Below are positions 1-7,123 of a stretch of DNA of 7,878 nucleotides, piece after piece. The notes under the pieces are model-generated. The model saw nothing but the letters and a program-made list of their open reading frames with translations. It did no database searches and was not told the origin of the DNA. Each line of letters starts with the position of its first letter. Positions within the stretch are counted from its first letter, which is position 1. A program made the translations under genes and the position numbers. This DNA comes from DATCVA01 sp036567205 (lineage in GTDB: Bacteria > Pseudomonadota > Gammaproteobacteria > Burkholderiales > Burkholderiaceae_B), in assembly GCA_036567205.1 (NCBI GenBank), contig DATCVA010000313.1, positions 1 to 7,878 on the forward strand. The letters are read 5' to 3'.

Positions 1-449
1 GTGCCTGCCAAGCCGGGACGGGGAAACTCAAGCCCCAGGGGCGACGTGGCCTCGACAATGCTAAGCAAGCGTGTGAAGCTGGCGCCGCCTTCTCCACCAC
101 CTGAAAGCACTGCGGCGGTTGGGTCCAGTTCGGCGAACGGATCTTCGCCGGCGTTAAGAGCGGCGATAAGTGTGTCGACGACGGGGTCGTTAGGCGCGGC
201 AAGCGCGGCCTCGGACGGGTCGACGTTGTTTTGAGCTACATCCTGGCTGAATAGAAATTCACGGTTTTCGCCCAGCGTTAGGGGTGGCTGACCGTCTACC
301 TGCAGTTGCACGGTGCTGCCGCTGGCGGTCACAACCTGGGCGCCCACTGGAATGCGGGCGCCTTCATGGATGACGGTTAATGAACCGTCGGTGCCGCGAA
401 TCCAGGCCTGGCCGGAAAGTTGAGTAACAAGTGCTGTAGTGGTAGCCAT
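1..449 (-). CDS. LapA/BrtA-type giant adhesin, N-terminal retention module (3' end beyond window)
   Basis: Partial gene: 149 codons plus two bases, reading out of the window at position 1. The ATG at 449 is preceded by GGAG (459-462) with a 9-nt spacer. Residues 1-70 (start MATTTALVTQLSGQAWIR) form the small beta-rich domain typical of 'retention module-containing' adhesins. A Pro/Ala/Asp-rich linker (72-110) follows, then T111-A112-A113-V114, then a glycine-rich run (GGGEGG, 117-122) and SFTRLLSIVEATSPL (124-138), a pattern I recognise from LapA-family N-termini. In that family the module lodges in the TolC-like pore and holds a very long repeat adhesin on the cell surface; the protease LapG cuts between the two alanines to release it. 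The exporter genes immediately upstream fit this. The repeats and the C-terminal RTX secretion signal lie outside the window. I am confident of the family, not of the exact adhesin. Confidence 0.88.
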   Translation of the reverse strand, partial: MATTTALVTQLSGQAWIRGTDGSLTVIHEGARIPVGAQVVTASGSTVQLQVDGQPPLTLGENREFLFSQDVAQNNVDPSEAALAAPNDPVVDTLIAALNAGEDPFAELDPTAAVLSGGGEGGASFTRLLSIVEATSPLGLEFPRPGLAG

Positions 450-479
450 GCGGACGAACTCCGTTTTAGTAACAAGAAA

Positions 480-503
480 GTTGCGCAATGTAAATTGAGC
501 AAC
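480..503. promoter_or_regulatory. 24-bp near-perfect palindrome upstream of the adhesin (operator candidate)
   Basis: GTTGCGCAAT (480-489) and ATTGAGCAAC (494-503) are inverted copies with one mismatch, around a 4-bp centre. It lies 31-54 nt upstream of the adhesin ATG, where a dimeric regulator would touch the promoter. The neighbouring LuxR regulator is an obvious but untested candidate. I could not assign a convincing -35/-10 pair: TTTACA-17-TACTAA exists on the minus strand, but it would place the transcript start at the ribosome-binding site. Confidence 0.45.
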
Positions 504-534
504 ATTTGTGTAATATGAGCATCATGATATAAGC

Positions 535-566
535 GTCGCCGCGGCCAAGGTATTGGCGGCGGCGAC
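535..566 (-). terminator. Strong GC-rich hairpin between the LuxR gene and the adhesin
   Basis: 535-542 (GTCGCCGC) pairs with 559-566 (GCGGCGAC). After one mismatch, 544-548 (GCCAA) pairs with 553-557 (TTGGC) around a GGTA loop. This makes a 13-pair stem starting 27 nt after the LuxR stop. On the minus strand it is followed by GCTTATATC, not a real T-run, so it is not a textbook intrinsic terminator. It may be a partial terminator, an attenuator or a 3'-end stabiliser that separates exporter from adhesin transcription. Confidence 0.45.
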
Positions 567-592
567 AGGTTTCACGAACAATTTGATGGGTG

Positions 593-1213
593 TTAGCTAA
601 TACCGTGTACTTTCAATGCCAGAAGCAAGCGGTCGCTGACATTCAGCTTTTCGAACACAGCAGATAAATGCGCACGCACAGTACGTTCACTTATACCCAG
701 GGCGTCGGCTATATCTTGATTGGGCAGCCCCATTGCCGCGCGTTGGGCAACTTCTTTTTCACGCACAGTAAGTTTTTGCGCCCATTCACCGTGCTCTGGC
801 AAACGGCGATTGATTTCACGCAGCATGCGGGTAACCAGCGACCGTCCTACCCATATGTCGCCAGCGGCCACGCTGTGCAATATGCGATCTATCGCTTCAG
901 CGGGGCTGTAAGCGTGTAAATAAGCGCTGGCGCCTGCGGCCAGCGCCACGGCAGCCTCGTCATCGTCGGGCTTTGAATCTGCGACCAGGATTTTCAGGTC
1001 AGCAAAGTGTGCGGGCCAGGCGGGGTCTTTCCACACAGGCAGGCGGGGCAAGGCTGTGTCAATCAAGACCAGCGAACGCCCCTGGGAACGCCAGCGGGCC
1101 AGACTTTGTAAAGTATCGCCGCGCGCAGGCAGCCATTTGGTCGGGTCGATTTGACGCCAGTGTTGCCACAAGGCGTCGTCGTGCGTAAGAAGTAAAACCG
1201 GAACGGCGTGCAT
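593..1213 (-). CDS. LuxR-family response regulator with atypical receiver domain
   Basis: 206 residues, the usual NarL/FixJ size. The N-terminal receiver-like half (about 4-118) keeps the acidic pair D12-D13 and the phospho-acceptor position D52 (LVLIDTALP). In the stretch corresponding to NarL's GYLLK, the sequence reads AYLHA (97-101), so the normally invariant lysine appears replaced by alanine. The C-terminal half (about 148-206) is a clear LuxR helix-turn-helix: LTVREKEV, then NQDIADALGISERTVRAHLS and FEKLNVSDR. It therefore probably binds DNA as a dimer, while its phosphorylation is doubtful. It begins 23 nt after the HlyD stop and ends 143 nt before the adhesin ATG. No histidine kinase is present. 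A local transcription regulator of the adhesin is the best guess. The start codon has only a weak upstream AGGT-rich stretch. Confidence 0.88.
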   Translation of the reverse strand: MHAVPVLLLTHDDALWQHWRQIDPTKWLPARGDTLQSLARWRSQGRSLVLIDTALPRLPVWKDPAWPAHFADLKILVADSKPDDDEAAVALAAGASAYLHAYSPAEAIDRILHSVAAGDIWVGRSLVTRMLREINRRLPEHGEWAQKLTVREKEVAQRAAMGLPNQDIADALGISERTVRAHLSAVFEKLNVSDRLLLALKVHGIS

Positions 1214-1236
1214 ACCTTACCTATACCTGCTTTAAT

Positions 1237-2658
1237 TTATCGTTCAGTCAACGCATTGGCTTGCGCGCGCAATACTGGCTTAAGCAGGTACTGCATGACT
1301 GTGCGTTTCCCGGTCAGAATATGTACTTCCGAGACCATGCCGGGAATGATGGGACGGGCGTCATCGCCCACATATGCGCGGTCAGTGCGAACTTTTACAA
1401 CATAAAAAGAGTTACCTTTTTCATCGGTAACAGTATCGGCGCCGATTTGCTCGACCTTGCCTTCAAGGCCCCCATAAATCGCAAAATCGTAAGCCGTAAA
1501 TTTCACCTCGGCCTTTTGCCCGGCATGCAGGAACCCAATGTCGCGCGGATGAATGCGCACTTCAAGCAGCAGCGTGTCGTCGGTAGGTACGATGTCCAGT
1601 ATGTCTTTACCGGGCTGCACCACGCCCCCCACCGTATTAGTCATGAGCGTTTTAATCGTGCCACGGACTGGTGATCGCACTTCGGCCAGCTTCACCCTGT
1701 CGGCCAGCGCCAACTGGCCTTGCTTCAGGGTAGCCAGCTTGGAACGGGTTTCCGATAATTCGTTGCGGGCCTGGTTGCGAATAGTCAGTTCCGACTCTAC
1801 GACTTTGCTTTGCGCTTCTTGAATAGCCGCCTCGATGCGGCCAAGCTGAGCCGTGGCGGCTTTTTGCTCGCCGCAATAGCGCGCTACGTCGCGTTGCAAA
1901 CGCAGCAAATCCACTTCGGACACCGCCCCGCTTTTTAACAGAGGCCGCGTTACCTGCAGTTCGCGCGAGGTCAGGCCGCAACTTGATGCCGCCTGATCGC
2001 GATTAGCCTGAGTTTCACGCAATTCTTGCTGGCGCTGGTTTAATTGTTCGCGAGCCACGTTGACGGTTGCATTGAGCTCTTGCGTACGTGTTTGCCACAT
2101 GCGGCGCTCGGCCTCGGCGATCTCAGGTGCTTTTTCCACCACAATTTCCGGCGCCACAAAATCTTGCCCCGTCGCCAGGGCCTCAAGCCGCGCCGCCTTG
2201 GCGGTTAACGACAGCATCTCGGCGCGATTTTCACCCAGAGACGAAGAATAACGGGTGGGATCAATGCGCAGTAAAACCTGATCAACCTGAACTTGTTCGC
2301 CCGGCCGCACCAGAATTTCCTCGACGATGCCGCCGTCAAGGCTTTGTATAACTTGTACCTGGCGCGAAGGCACAACTTTGCCTTCGCCGCGAACCACTTC
2401 GTCGATATAGCCCAACGATGCCCACACAATCAGGCCGATTACGATGATTAGCGATGTCCAAAGCAAAAGACGGGAGCCACGCGCCTGCTGTTGCGCAATC
2501 GCCCATTGAGCATCGGCGGTCAGATCGTCGGGTGTATAACGTTCGCTTTTGTCGTTGCCCTGTATAAGCAAGTCGAACAGCTTGGCGACCAGGTCACGCG
2601 GCCCTGGCCAAAGCGGGTAAAACAACCAGCCTAATATACTGCGGCGCGGCTCGTTCAT
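1237..2658 (-). CDS. Type I secretion membrane-fusion protein, HlyD/LapC family
   Basis: 473 residues, the normal length. A cytoplasmic N-tail (1-63) precedes one membrane helix (about 64-82), then GEGKVVPSRQVQVIQSLDGG (91-110), the hallmark entry into the HlyD periplasmic domain. A lipoyl-like half lies at about 100-135, a long alpha-helical hairpin at about 145-325 with its tip near LLKSGAVSEVDLL (240-252), the second lipoyl half begins near VRSPVRGTIKTL, and the beta-barrel runs from about 355 to 450. It links the inner-membrane ABC transporter to the TolC channel. The start overlaps the transporter stop as ATGA, and GGAGG (2668-2672) sits 9 nt upstream, so the two are translationally coupled. 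C227 and C262 lie symmetrically on the two arms of the hairpin. This is LapC-like by context. Confidence 0.95.
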   Translation of the reverse strand: MNEPRRSILGWLFYPLWPGPRDLVAKLFDLLIQGNDKSERYTPDDLTADAQWAIAQQQARGSRLLLWTSLIIVIGLIVWASLGYIDEVVRGEGKVVPSRQVQVIQSLDGGIVEEILVRPGEQVQVDQVLLRIDPTRYSSSLGENRAEMLSLTAKAARLEALATGQDFVAPEIVVEKAPEIAEAERRMWQTRTQELNATVNVAREQLNQRQQELRETQANRDQAASSCGLTSRELQVTRPLLKSGAVSEVDLLRLQRDVARYCGEQKAATAQLGRIEAAIQEAQSKVVESELTIRNQARNELSETRSKLATLKQGQLALADRVKLAEVRSPVRGTIKTLMTNTVGGVVQPGKDILDIVPTDDTLLLEVRIHPRDIGFLHAGQKAEVKFTAYDFAIYGGLEGKVEQIGADTVTDEKGNSFYVVKVRTDRAYVGDDARPIIPGMVSEVHILTGKRTVMQYLLKPVLRAQANALTER

Positions 2659-4850
2659 GCTGCTCGACCTCCGGCCCGGCCGACACGGCCCTGGCGCAAG
2701 GCCTCAACCACTTGTTCTTTCGGCCCATCGGCCATAATGCGGCCGCCATCGATAACAATTAACCGCTCGACCATATCGAGCAAGGCCGTACGATGAGTAA
2801 CCACCACCAAGGTCCTGTCGGCGCTAACGGCCTTAAGCCGCTCTTTCAGCGCAGTTTCGCTTTGATGATCCATATTGCTGCTGGGCTCATCCAGGAGCAA
2901 TATGCGCGGATCATTGATAAGCGCCCGGGCTACGGCAATAGACTGCCGCTGACCGCCCGACAAGGAGTCGCCACGCTCGCCAATAAGCATGTCATAACCA
3001 TCGGGATGTTCATTGGCAAACTCGTTAACCCCGGCGATTTCGGCAACAGTCAACATACTGGCGTCGTCCGCAAATGGAGCGCCTAAGGTCAGGTTGTGCT
3101 TCAGTGTGCCGTAAAACAAAACCGGGTCTTGCGGCACGTAGCCGATGGCGCGGCGCAAATCGGCCGGGTCGATTTGATTGATATCGACCCCATCGATAAG
3201 AACGGTGCCTTCTGTGGGCGCATATAGCCCCAGCACCAGTTTTTCCAGCGTGGTTTTACCCGAACCGATACGGCCGATAATACCGAGCTTTTCACCTGCT
3301 TTAAGTTTGAAACTGATATTGCGCAACGAGGGTTCGCGGCTATTCGGATAGCTGAAACTGACATTGCGAAATTCAATTTCACCGCGCAATATGGGGCGCG
3401 GCACAAAGGTTTTTTGGGCCGGATGCTCGACCGGCATTGCCATATAACCATCGATGGAATCGAGTGATGTGCGTGCGTTTTGATATTGCATCATCAGGCC
3501 GGCAACCTGCCCCAGCGGTGCCAGGCAACGTCCGGCAATCATGGACGAAGCAATAATGCCGCCCAGGGAAATAGCCGAGTCTTGTACCAGGTAGGCTCCA
3601 ATGACAATAACCGCCACAGTTACCAGTTGCTGAGCGGTTTGAACAAAGCTGACTGTGGCCGATGAAATGAACTTGATTTTGGTGCCCAGATGCGCCAGAA
3701 ATTTGGTGGAACGCTCCCAGTTGCGCTGGGCGCCTCCTTGGGCATTAAGGGTTTTAAGGGTTTCGAGTCCACCCAGCGATTCAACCAGCACAGCATTGCG
3801 TTGCGCACTGGCCTGGAAGGTAGCCATGACCAGGCTTTCCATGCGTGCCTGCGCGGCCAGCGATACCAGCAAGACGATAACAATGGCGATAGCCGGCGGA
3901 ATGACCAGCCAGGGGGAAATCCATGCCAGCACGGCCAGAAAAAGCAGAATAAACGGCAAGTCTACCAAGGTGGTCAGGCTGGCCGAGGCAATGAAGTCAC
4001 GCACGGATTCAAACGAACGCAAGTTAGCGGCAAACGACCCGACTGACACAGGGCGGTTTTCCATACGCAGGTCGAGCACGCGTTCCATGATTTGCGCCGA
4101 CAGCTTCACGTCGATGCGCTTGCTGGCCGTATCAACCACATGCGAGCGTATTGTGGTCAGCACAAAATTAAATACCAGAGAAAGACCGATGCCTGCCGTT
4201 AACACCCACAATGTTTCCACCGCGTTGTTGGGTACAACGCGATCGTAAACGTTCATGGTAAATAACGGCATTACCAATGCAAAGATATTAATCAGCAAAG
4301 CGGCAACCAGCGCGTCGCGATACAGGCGACGGTTTTCGATAACAGCTGCCCAGAACCAGTGCCCGCTGCGCACTTTTCCTGTTTCCGGCGCACGTGCTTC
4401 AAAGCGGAATAAGGGGCGTACAAAACACGCCAGCCCCGTGTAATCGGCCAACAGGATATCGGCCGGAACTTCGACCGGGCTACCCGCTTCGGGATACTGA
4501 ACAAGATACTCACCGGGACGCGCCTCGAGCAGCAGGCAGGCGCGGGCGCCCCGCAACATTAATATGGCGGGCAACAACCCCTGTGGCAGCATATGCAGGC
4601 TGCGCCGCACAATTCTGGCGGAACAGTTGGCACGGGCGGCCGCACGAGACAGCAATGACGGCGTCAGCAGGTTATCGACGAGCGGCAAGCCGCTTGTCAA
4701 TGCCTGAGCCGTGCATGGATTACCATGCAGCCGCGTCATTTCTACCAGGCACCCCAGCAAAGGGTCGTCATGCACGGTATGGGGCGGCACGTTCCACGCC
4801 GCTTCAAGCAGAGGCGAGGGGGGAACGACTTCAGAGAGTGGTGTTGTCAT
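2655..4850 (-). CDS. Type I secretion ABC transporter (permease/ATPase) with C39-like domain, LapB/HlyB family
   Basis: 731 residues from the chosen ATG. The adjacent ATG at 4853 is equally possible; the frame stays open to an ATG at 4907, but that start has no ribosome-binding site and would read over most of the small gene's 3' end. Residues about 27-146 resemble a C39 peptidase domain, but the catalytic Cys position after the Asp is Pro (DPLLGCL) and the His region reads ACLLLEA. It is thus a non-cleaving C39-like domain, as in RTX exporters. About six membrane helices follow (about 180-445). The ATPase domain has Walker A GRIGSGKT (526-533), Q-loop VPQD, signature LSGGQ (630-634), Walker B ILLLDEP with Glu 655, and H-loop VVTHRT with His 686. 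It powers export of the unfolded adhesin across the inner membrane. Its start overlaps the preceding small gene by 20 bases and its stop overlaps the HlyD gene. Confidence 0.95.
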   Translation of the reverse strand: MTTPLSEVVPPSPLLEAAWNVPPHTVHDDPLLGCLVEMTRLHGNPCTAQALTSGLPLVDNLLTPSLLSRAAARANCSARIVRRSLHMLPQGLLPAILMLRGARACLLLEARPGEYLVQYPEAGSPVEVPADILLADYTGLACFVRPLFRFEARAPETGKVRSGHWFWAAVIENRRLYRDALVAALLINIFALVMPLFTMNVYDRVVPNNAVETLWVLTAGIGLSLVFNFVLTTIRSHVVDTASKRIDVKLSAQIMERVLDLRMENRPVSVGSFAANLRSFESVRDFIASASLTTLVDLPFILLFLAVLAWISPWLVIPPAIAIVIVLLVSLAAQARMESLVMATFQASAQRNAVLVESLGGLETLKTLNAQGGAQRNWERSTKFLAHLGTKIKFISSATVSFVQTAQQLVTVAVIVIGAYLVQDSAISLGGIIASSMIAGRCLAPLGQVAGLMMQYQNARTSLDSIDGYMAMPVEHPAQKTFVPRPILRGEIEFRNVSFSYPNSREPSLRNISFKLKAGEKLGIIGRIGSGKTTLEKLVLGLYAPTEGTVLIDGVDINQIDPADLRRAIGYVPQDPVLFYGTLKHNLTLGAPFADDASMLTVAEIAGVNEFANEHPDGYDMLIGERGDSLSGGQRQSIAVARALINDPRILLLDEPSSNMDHQSETALKERLKAVSADRTLVVVTHRTALLDMVERLIVIDGGRIMADGPKEQVVEALRQGRVGRAGGRAA

Positions 4851-5049
4851 CATCCAGCAAATCGAGAGAGTCGCGCAACCGTTGACGAACACGCTTGCGC
4901 TGACCAAGTTTTTCTACAGCTTGTTGCGGTAAGTCGGTCAAGCGCAACGTACCATTGGCGATCAGTGCATCGATCAGGTCTTCGAGTACGCGAATAAAAT
5001 CCGTATCGAGTTCTGAAAGAGCACCGCTGCTTTGTTTACTTTTTTCCAT
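4831..5049 (-). CDS. Small conserved protein of adhesin T1SS operons
   Basis: 72 residues, highly charged, with no signal peptide and no membrane segment. The ATG follows AAGG (5055-5058) at 5 nt and lies 37 nt after the TolC stop. Its 3' end overlaps the transporter start by 20 bases. The core LDTDFIRVLEDLIDALIANG then LRLTDLPQQA resembles, from memory, a small protein found near such exporters in Pseudomonas and often labelled 'tryptophan synthase subunit beta like'. That label looks like a misnomer, since nothing here suggests a PLP enzyme. The sequence predicts two or three helices: an acidic helix around 14-32, a TDLP turn at 38-41, then a basic helix (VEKLGQRKRVRQRLRD). Position and coupling suggest a cytoplasmic accessory protein of the exporter, but its function is unknown. 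Confidence 0.8.
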   Translation of the reverse strand: MEKSKQSSGALSELDTDFIRVLEDLIDALIANGTLRLTDLPQQAVEKLGQRKRVRQRLRDSLDLLDDDNTTL

Positions 5050-5086
5050 TACGGCCTTGACGTTCAGAATAACCAGGACTAATCCG

Positions 5087-6571
5087 CTATCGGACCGGAC
5101 TTGGCACCGCCCCTTCCTGATCGGTGATGGCCAGGGTAGGCGGCAACATGCCTTCGTTATAGCTTACTTTTACTGGCGTCAGATTACGGGTATCGGGCGT
5201 AGGAGTCAGGCAAGCATTCACGCTTTCTTCAGGAAAATCAAGCTTGGACTCTTCCTTGGGGGCTTCCTTGTTTGGCTGCGCAAGCCCCAGAGCAGGCAAA
5301 ACCTGATGCGATAAAGCCAACCAGCGGTACTCCAGTTTTTTCAGATCGTACATACCGTTGAGCAAGGCCCGGCGTGCATCGAAAAGTTCGTTTTCAGTGT
5401 CCAGCAAATCCAGCAGCGAACGTTGCCCAATTTGAAACTGTTGCTGATAAGCGGTTCGGACTTTGGAAGTAGCCAGTTCGTGTTCGCGCAGGAACGGGAT
5501 TTGCTCGCGCAGACGCATAATGTTGTTCCAGGCAACGGACAAGTCCTGCTGTACATTGCGGCAGGTATAGTCGCGAACGTCTCGTGCGGCATACCACTGT
5601 GCAGCAGTTTGACGGACACGCGCAGCGTCGGACCCGCCGCGGAACAGGTTATAGGACATAACCACCTGGACGTTGGTACTTTGCACATTGTTAAATGTAG
5701 GGCCGAGTTGCGCACGATCCTTGCCTGTCGAGGCGCGTAGCTCTACTGTAGGCGCAAAATGACCTTGCGCCGATGCTTTGCCTGCCTGCGCGGCCTGCAC
5801 CAGGGCCTGCTTGGACAATACCGTGGGATTGCCGCGAATCGAAGTTTTGAAATCGGTTGGCTTGGCTGGCAGTAACGCCGTCAAGCTGGGGGATTCGACC
5901 AGCGTTTCAGAAGGGAAGTCACCGACCAGACGGCGGTAGCGCTGCGTAACGTCGTTAAGATTATTGCTTTCGGTCATTAAATTGCTTTGCGCCAACGCAA
6001 GACGGCCATTGGCCTGCTCAAGATCAACGCCGCGCCCGACGCCCGACTGCTGGCGTTCGCGTATGTGCCCCAGCGTGGTTTGATGCATGCCGAAATTTTC
6101 GCGGGCCAAACGTTCCATTTGACGATAGCGCTGTACATCGAGATAGGCGCCAGCCGCTTCGGCCGCCAGGTTGTCAGTCGTAGCCAGCAGTTCGTAATAC
6201 CCCGACAGTTTCTCGAATCCCAATTGCTTAACGTTGTTTATTGTTGAAAAACCGTCGAACAACAATTGTTTTAATTCGATGCTGTAACCATGACGGTTCC
6301 AATCGTAATCGGGGGAATTTTCTACATTGCTGCGCCACTCGCGACCCGTCCAACCCTGTGCATTAACCTGAGGCAGCAACGCGCCACGGCCCACCTTTTG
6401 TCCCTCGAGCGACGACTGAAAGTTTTGATAACGCGCACGAATTTCAGGATTGGACAGAATGGTTTTTTCGACGACCCGATCGAGGCTATCGGTAGCCTGC
6501 GCCCAAGTTGGGCCCGCCAAAGACGCCGTACCAACAAACACGGCCAATTTCATTTTTCGACTTAATTTCAC
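5087..6571 (-). CDS. TolC-family outer-membrane channel of type I secretion (LapE-like)
   Basis: 494 residues. The start is GTG, chosen because GAGGTG (6577-6582) sits 5 nt upstream; an in-frame ATG at 6553 has no such site. Residues 1-26 are a signal peptide (basic MKLSRKMK, hydrophobic stretch, cut after WAQA). The mature protein shows the duplicated TolC pattern, with SNPEIRARYQ early in the first repeat and the conserved QIGQRSLLDLLDTENELFDA (380-399) near the end of the second. It forms the trimeric periplasmic tunnel and outer-membrane pore through which the adhesin exits and in which the adhesin's N-terminus would be held. Past about residue 430 is a 65-residue Pro/Glu-rich, low-complexity tail containing C454; a second cysteine is C337. 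It is the first gene of the probable operon. A dedicated channel is the likely reading, rather than the housekeeping TolC. Confidence 0.93.
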   Translation of the reverse strand: MKLSRKMKLAVFVGTASLAGPTWAQATDSLDRVVEKTILSNPEIRARYQNFQSSLEGQKVGRGALLPQVNAQGWTGREWRSNVENSPDYDWNRHGYSIELKQLLFDGFSTINNVKQLGFEKLSGYYELLATTDNLAAEAAGAYLDVQRYRQMERLARENFGMHQTTLGHIRERQQSGVGRGVDLEQANGRLALAQSNLMTESNNLNDVTQRYRRLVGDFPSETLVESPSLTALLPAKPTDFKTSIRGNPTVLSKQALVQAAQAGKASAQGHFAPTVELRASTGKDRAQLGPTFNNVQSTNVQVVMSYNLFRGGSDAARVRQTAAQWYAARDVRDYTCRNVQQDLSVAWNNIMRLREQIPFLREHELATSKVRTAYQQQFQIGQRSLLDLLDTENELFDARRALLNGMYDLKKLEYRWLALSHQVLPALGLAQPNKEAPKEESKLDFPEESVNACLTPTPDTRNLTPVKVSYNEGMLPPTLAITDQEGAVPSPVR

Positions 6572-6776
6572 AATAGCACCTCGTATAAAAAATTCGGGTG
6601 CTCACAAGGTTTACCGAAAGCAAAAGAACCACTTGTGACGCACGCGTTTGTACTGCTATACCGCCACTTATTCAGGGGAGCAGAGTGATAAATACATGGA
6701 GAAAGAACCGCTTGTTCCGCCTTGAGCGTATTCGGTCAGGCAATCACGATAGTTTGAAAAGGAGAGAAAACGGGAG

Positions 6777-6943
6777 CGGCATGAACGTGCCGAGACCAAA
6801 GCACGGCCGGAAGACGTTGCCATACCACCGTGCCGTAAGGCATCAAGGCGTTTAATGAAGAATGAAAGACACATACGGCATACTCGCCGGTGGCACGGAG
6901 GAGCTACAGGCTTCTGACCTGTATTCTTGGAGCATAACCGTGC
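6777..6943. other. Cluster of short inverted repeats (possible structured RNA)
   Basis: Paired arms are CGGCA 6777-6781 with TGCCG 6788-6792; GCACGG 6801-6806 with CCGTGC 6828-6833; TGCC-GTAA-GGCA 6831-6842 (GNRA-type loop); CGGC 6876-6879 with GCCG 6886-6889; TACAGG 6905-6910 with CCTGTA 6918-6923; and an outer pair GCACGG 6893-6898 with CCGTGC 6938-6943. The GCACGG/CCGTGC pair occurs twice, so alternative pairing is possible. No T-run or promoter marks the ends, and the strand is unknown. Stems of 4-6 bp can arise by chance. Confidence 0.25.
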
Positions 6944-7083
6944 GTCTTAAAATACTGCACCATGCGCCCAGGCACGAATATAAAAGAATATCGGAGCCCA
7001 TATGCACGATGAAAGGAAGTGTATCGGATCTATCTTTATATTTCCATCGTTGTTACCTCTTTGTGGGGCCAAACCAAAGTTCC

Positions 7084-7123
7084 TTGACATATCTTGACAA
7101 TGATTATGAAATTTTCTTATAAA
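7084..7123 (+). promoter_or_regulatory. Near-consensus sigma-70 promoter
   Basis: TTGACA (7094-7099, 6/6) and TATAAA (7118-7123, 5/6) are 18 nt apart, giving a start near 7130. A second TTGACA lies one helical turn upstream (7084-7089) but has no matching -10. This is the best promoter in the window. It points rightward, about 370 nt ahead of the aldehyde dehydrogenase, so it drives either a long leader to that gene or a separate short transcript. Confidence 0.55.

Noticed and set aside
1261..1674. 137-codon plus-strand frame inside the HlyD gene
   Set aside because: It is fully antisense to the well-conserved HlyD C-terminal half, with no ribosome-binding site and no family resemblance.
3655..4248. 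197-codon plus-strand frame opposite the ABC transporter
   Set aside because: It is antisense to the conserved membrane domain, has no recognisable domain, and is a shadow of the real gene. The same holds for the 163-codon frame at 4394-4885.
4851..4907. Upstream ATG (4907) for the ABC transporter, adding 19 residues
   Set aside because: There is no ribosome-binding site, and the added residues (MVSASVFVNGCATLSICWM) are simply the small gene's 3' end read in another frame.
6583..6606. TATACG/TTGTGA pair as promoter of the TolC operon (minus strand)
   Set aside because: The spacing is only 14 nt and the transcript would begin at or after the ribosome-binding site.
6906..6922. Anticodon-arm-like hairpin with 7-nt loop CTTCTGA
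   Set aside because: The flanking sequence does not form an acceptor stem or T-arm, so it is not a tRNA.
6598..7122. Intergenic frames at 6598-6855 and 6862-7122 (plus) and 6668-6874 (minus)
   Set aside because: They are rich in Arg, Ser and Cys with no domain pattern, no good ribosome-binding sites and mutual overlap; more likely chance frames.
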